A DNA stretch of 14,197 nt, taken from the NCBI GenBank assembly GCA_020852155.1, contig JADZBJ010000166.1, positions 1-14,197 on the forward strand, in the 5' to 3' direction. Shown here one piece after another: positions 13,341 through 14,197 of the stretch (positions are counted from its first letter, which is position 1; every line of letters begins with the position of its first letter). The stretch comes from Saprospiraceae bacterium. Its GTDB lineage: Bacteria > Bacteroidota > Bacteroidia > Chitinophagales > Saprospiraceae. The notes under the pieces are model-generated. The model did no database searches. It had not been told where the DNA came from and saw nothing but the letters and a program-made list of their open reading frames with translations. The position numbers and the translations under genes were made by a program.

Positions 13341-14197
13341 ATGGCAAAAGAGATTACACCACGTTCGGAAGACTATTCTCAGTGGTACCTGGATATTGTT
13401 CAAAAAGCACGACTGGCCGACAACTCGCCGGTGAGGGGCTGCATGGTGATCAAACCGCATGGATTCGGTATTTGGGAGCGCATGCGTGATGCCCTGGATG
13501 CGATGTTTAAGGAAACCGGACACGTGAATGCGTATTTCCCGTTGTTCGTACCCAAAAGCCTTTTTGAAGCCGAAGAGAAAAATGCTGAAGGCTTCGCTAA
13601 AGAGTGCGCTGTCGTGACGCACTATCGCCTGAAAAATGACCCGTCCAGGCCCGGCAAACTCATGGTGGACCCGGAAGCTAAACTGGAGGAAGAACTGGTG
13701 GTTCGTCCAACATCGGAAGCCATTATCTGGAATACCTATCGCGACTGGATTCAAAGCTACCGCGACCTGCCCATTCTCATCAACCAGTGGGCCAATGTGG
13801 TGCGTTGGGAAATGCGTACACGTCCGTTCCTGCGTACCGCCGAGTTTCTGTGGCAGGAAGGACACACGGCACACGCCAGTGCAGAAGAGGCTGTCGCCGA
13901 AACGCGCCAGATGCTGGATGTTTATGCGCGCTTCGCCGAAGAGTGGATGGCTATGCCAGTTATTAAAGGCGTAAAAACGGAAAACGAGCGATTTGCCGGC
14001 GCTGATGATACCTATACTATTGAGGCGTTGATGCAAGATGGCAAAGCGTTGCAGGCGGGCACATCGCACTTCCTCGGCCAGAACTTTGCCAAGGCGTTTA
14101 ATGTGCAATTCCTGAACAAGGAAAATCAACAAGAGTACGTTTGGGCAACTTCGTGGGGCGTTTCTACCCGACTGATTGGCGGTATGATCATGACGCA
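13341..14197 (+). CDS. proS: Prolyl-tRNA synthetase, archaeal/eukaryotic-type, C-terminus beyond window
   Basis: Class II synthetase that charges tRNA-Pro. An ATG at 13341 opens a frame that runs to the right edge without a stop (285 complete codons of a usual ~490). The N-terminus MAKEITPRSEDYSQWYLDIVQKARLADNSPVRGCMVIKPHGFGIWE is that of the shorter archaeal/eukaryotic-type (ProS type 3) enzymes usual in Bacteroidota, which lack the editing insertion of the E. coli type. Visible motifs are motif 1 with MFKETGHVNAYFPLFVPKS, the proline/ATP pocket VVRPTSEAIIWNTY, motif 2 NVVRWEMRTRPFLRTAEFLWQEGHTAH, and QAGTSHFLGQNFAKAF. The anticodon-binding domain and zinc-binding-like C-terminal domain lie outside the window. 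It is transcribed away from the repeat-protein gene. Confidence 0.97.
   Translation, partial: MAKEITPRSEDYSQWYLDIVQKARLADNSPVRGCMVIKPHGFGIWERMRDALDAMFKETGHVNAYFPLFVPKSLFEAEEKNAEGFAKECAVVTHYRLKNDPSRPGKLMVDPEAKLEEELVVRPTSEAIIWNTYRDWIQSYRDLPILINQWANVVRWEMRTRPFLRTAEFLWQEGHTAHASAEEAVAETRQMLDVYARFAEEWMAMPVIKGVKTENERFAGADDTYTIEALMQDGKALQAGTSHFLGQNFAKAFNVQFLNKENQQEYVWATSWGVSTRLIGGMIMT

Noticed and set aside
13215..14132. 305-residue minus-strand open frame opposite proS
   Set aside because: proS is unambiguous on the plus strand with all class II motifs; the minus frame is its shadow.

Overview
The window comes from a member of the Bacteroidota, probably a Saprospiraceae or Chitinophagales-like relative (phylum firm, lower rank inferred). 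The evidence is a GldJ lipoprotein next to a PorP/SprF-family protein (both tied to the type IX secretion/gliding machinery), an OmpP1/FadL porin, a DUF5723-type envelope protein, an archaeal/eukaryotic-type ProRS, and several TAnnTTTG promoter cores, the -7 signature of the phylum, with no obvious Shine-Dalgarno sequences.

Layout. 1-3057, minus strand: tyrS, pyrD, then a DUF5723-type outer-membrane/periplasmic protein cut by the left edge; tyrS and pyrD both start with GTG. 3058-3416: divergent intergenic region holding a tyrS promoter core and a compact 159-bp MITE-like element with terminal inverted repeats, a TCA duplication and a centred palindrome. 3417-5996, plus strand: a GH31 alpha-glucosidase gene split by one in-frame TAA; both catalytic aspartates lie before the stop and the C-terminal beta domains after it. 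5971-9286, minus strand: porP/sprF-like gene, gldJ (own promoter and strong terminator), then a degenerate cyclophilin-like lipoprotein that overlaps the GH31 end tail-to-tail. 9454-9888, minus: a two-CBS-domain protein. 10044-11525, minus: an OmpP1/FadL porin with a strong terminator. 11644-12999, minus: a secreted, Tyr/Trp/Asn-rich, Arg-Pro-Ser repeat protein of unknown function with its own terminator. 13027-13340: divergent promoter region. 13341 to the right edge, plus: proS, truncated.

The genes combine housekeeping (two aminoacyl-tRNA synthetases, pyrimidine synthesis) with envelope functions (PorP-like, GldJ, FadL-like, DUF5723, two lipoproteins, one secreted low-complexity protein). 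No tRNA, rRNA, CRISPR array, phage gene or defence system was seen. The items most worth following up are the MITE-like element, the nonsense codon in GH31, the altered HIGH motif of TyrRS, and the symmetric divergent promoter core between the repeat protein and proS.
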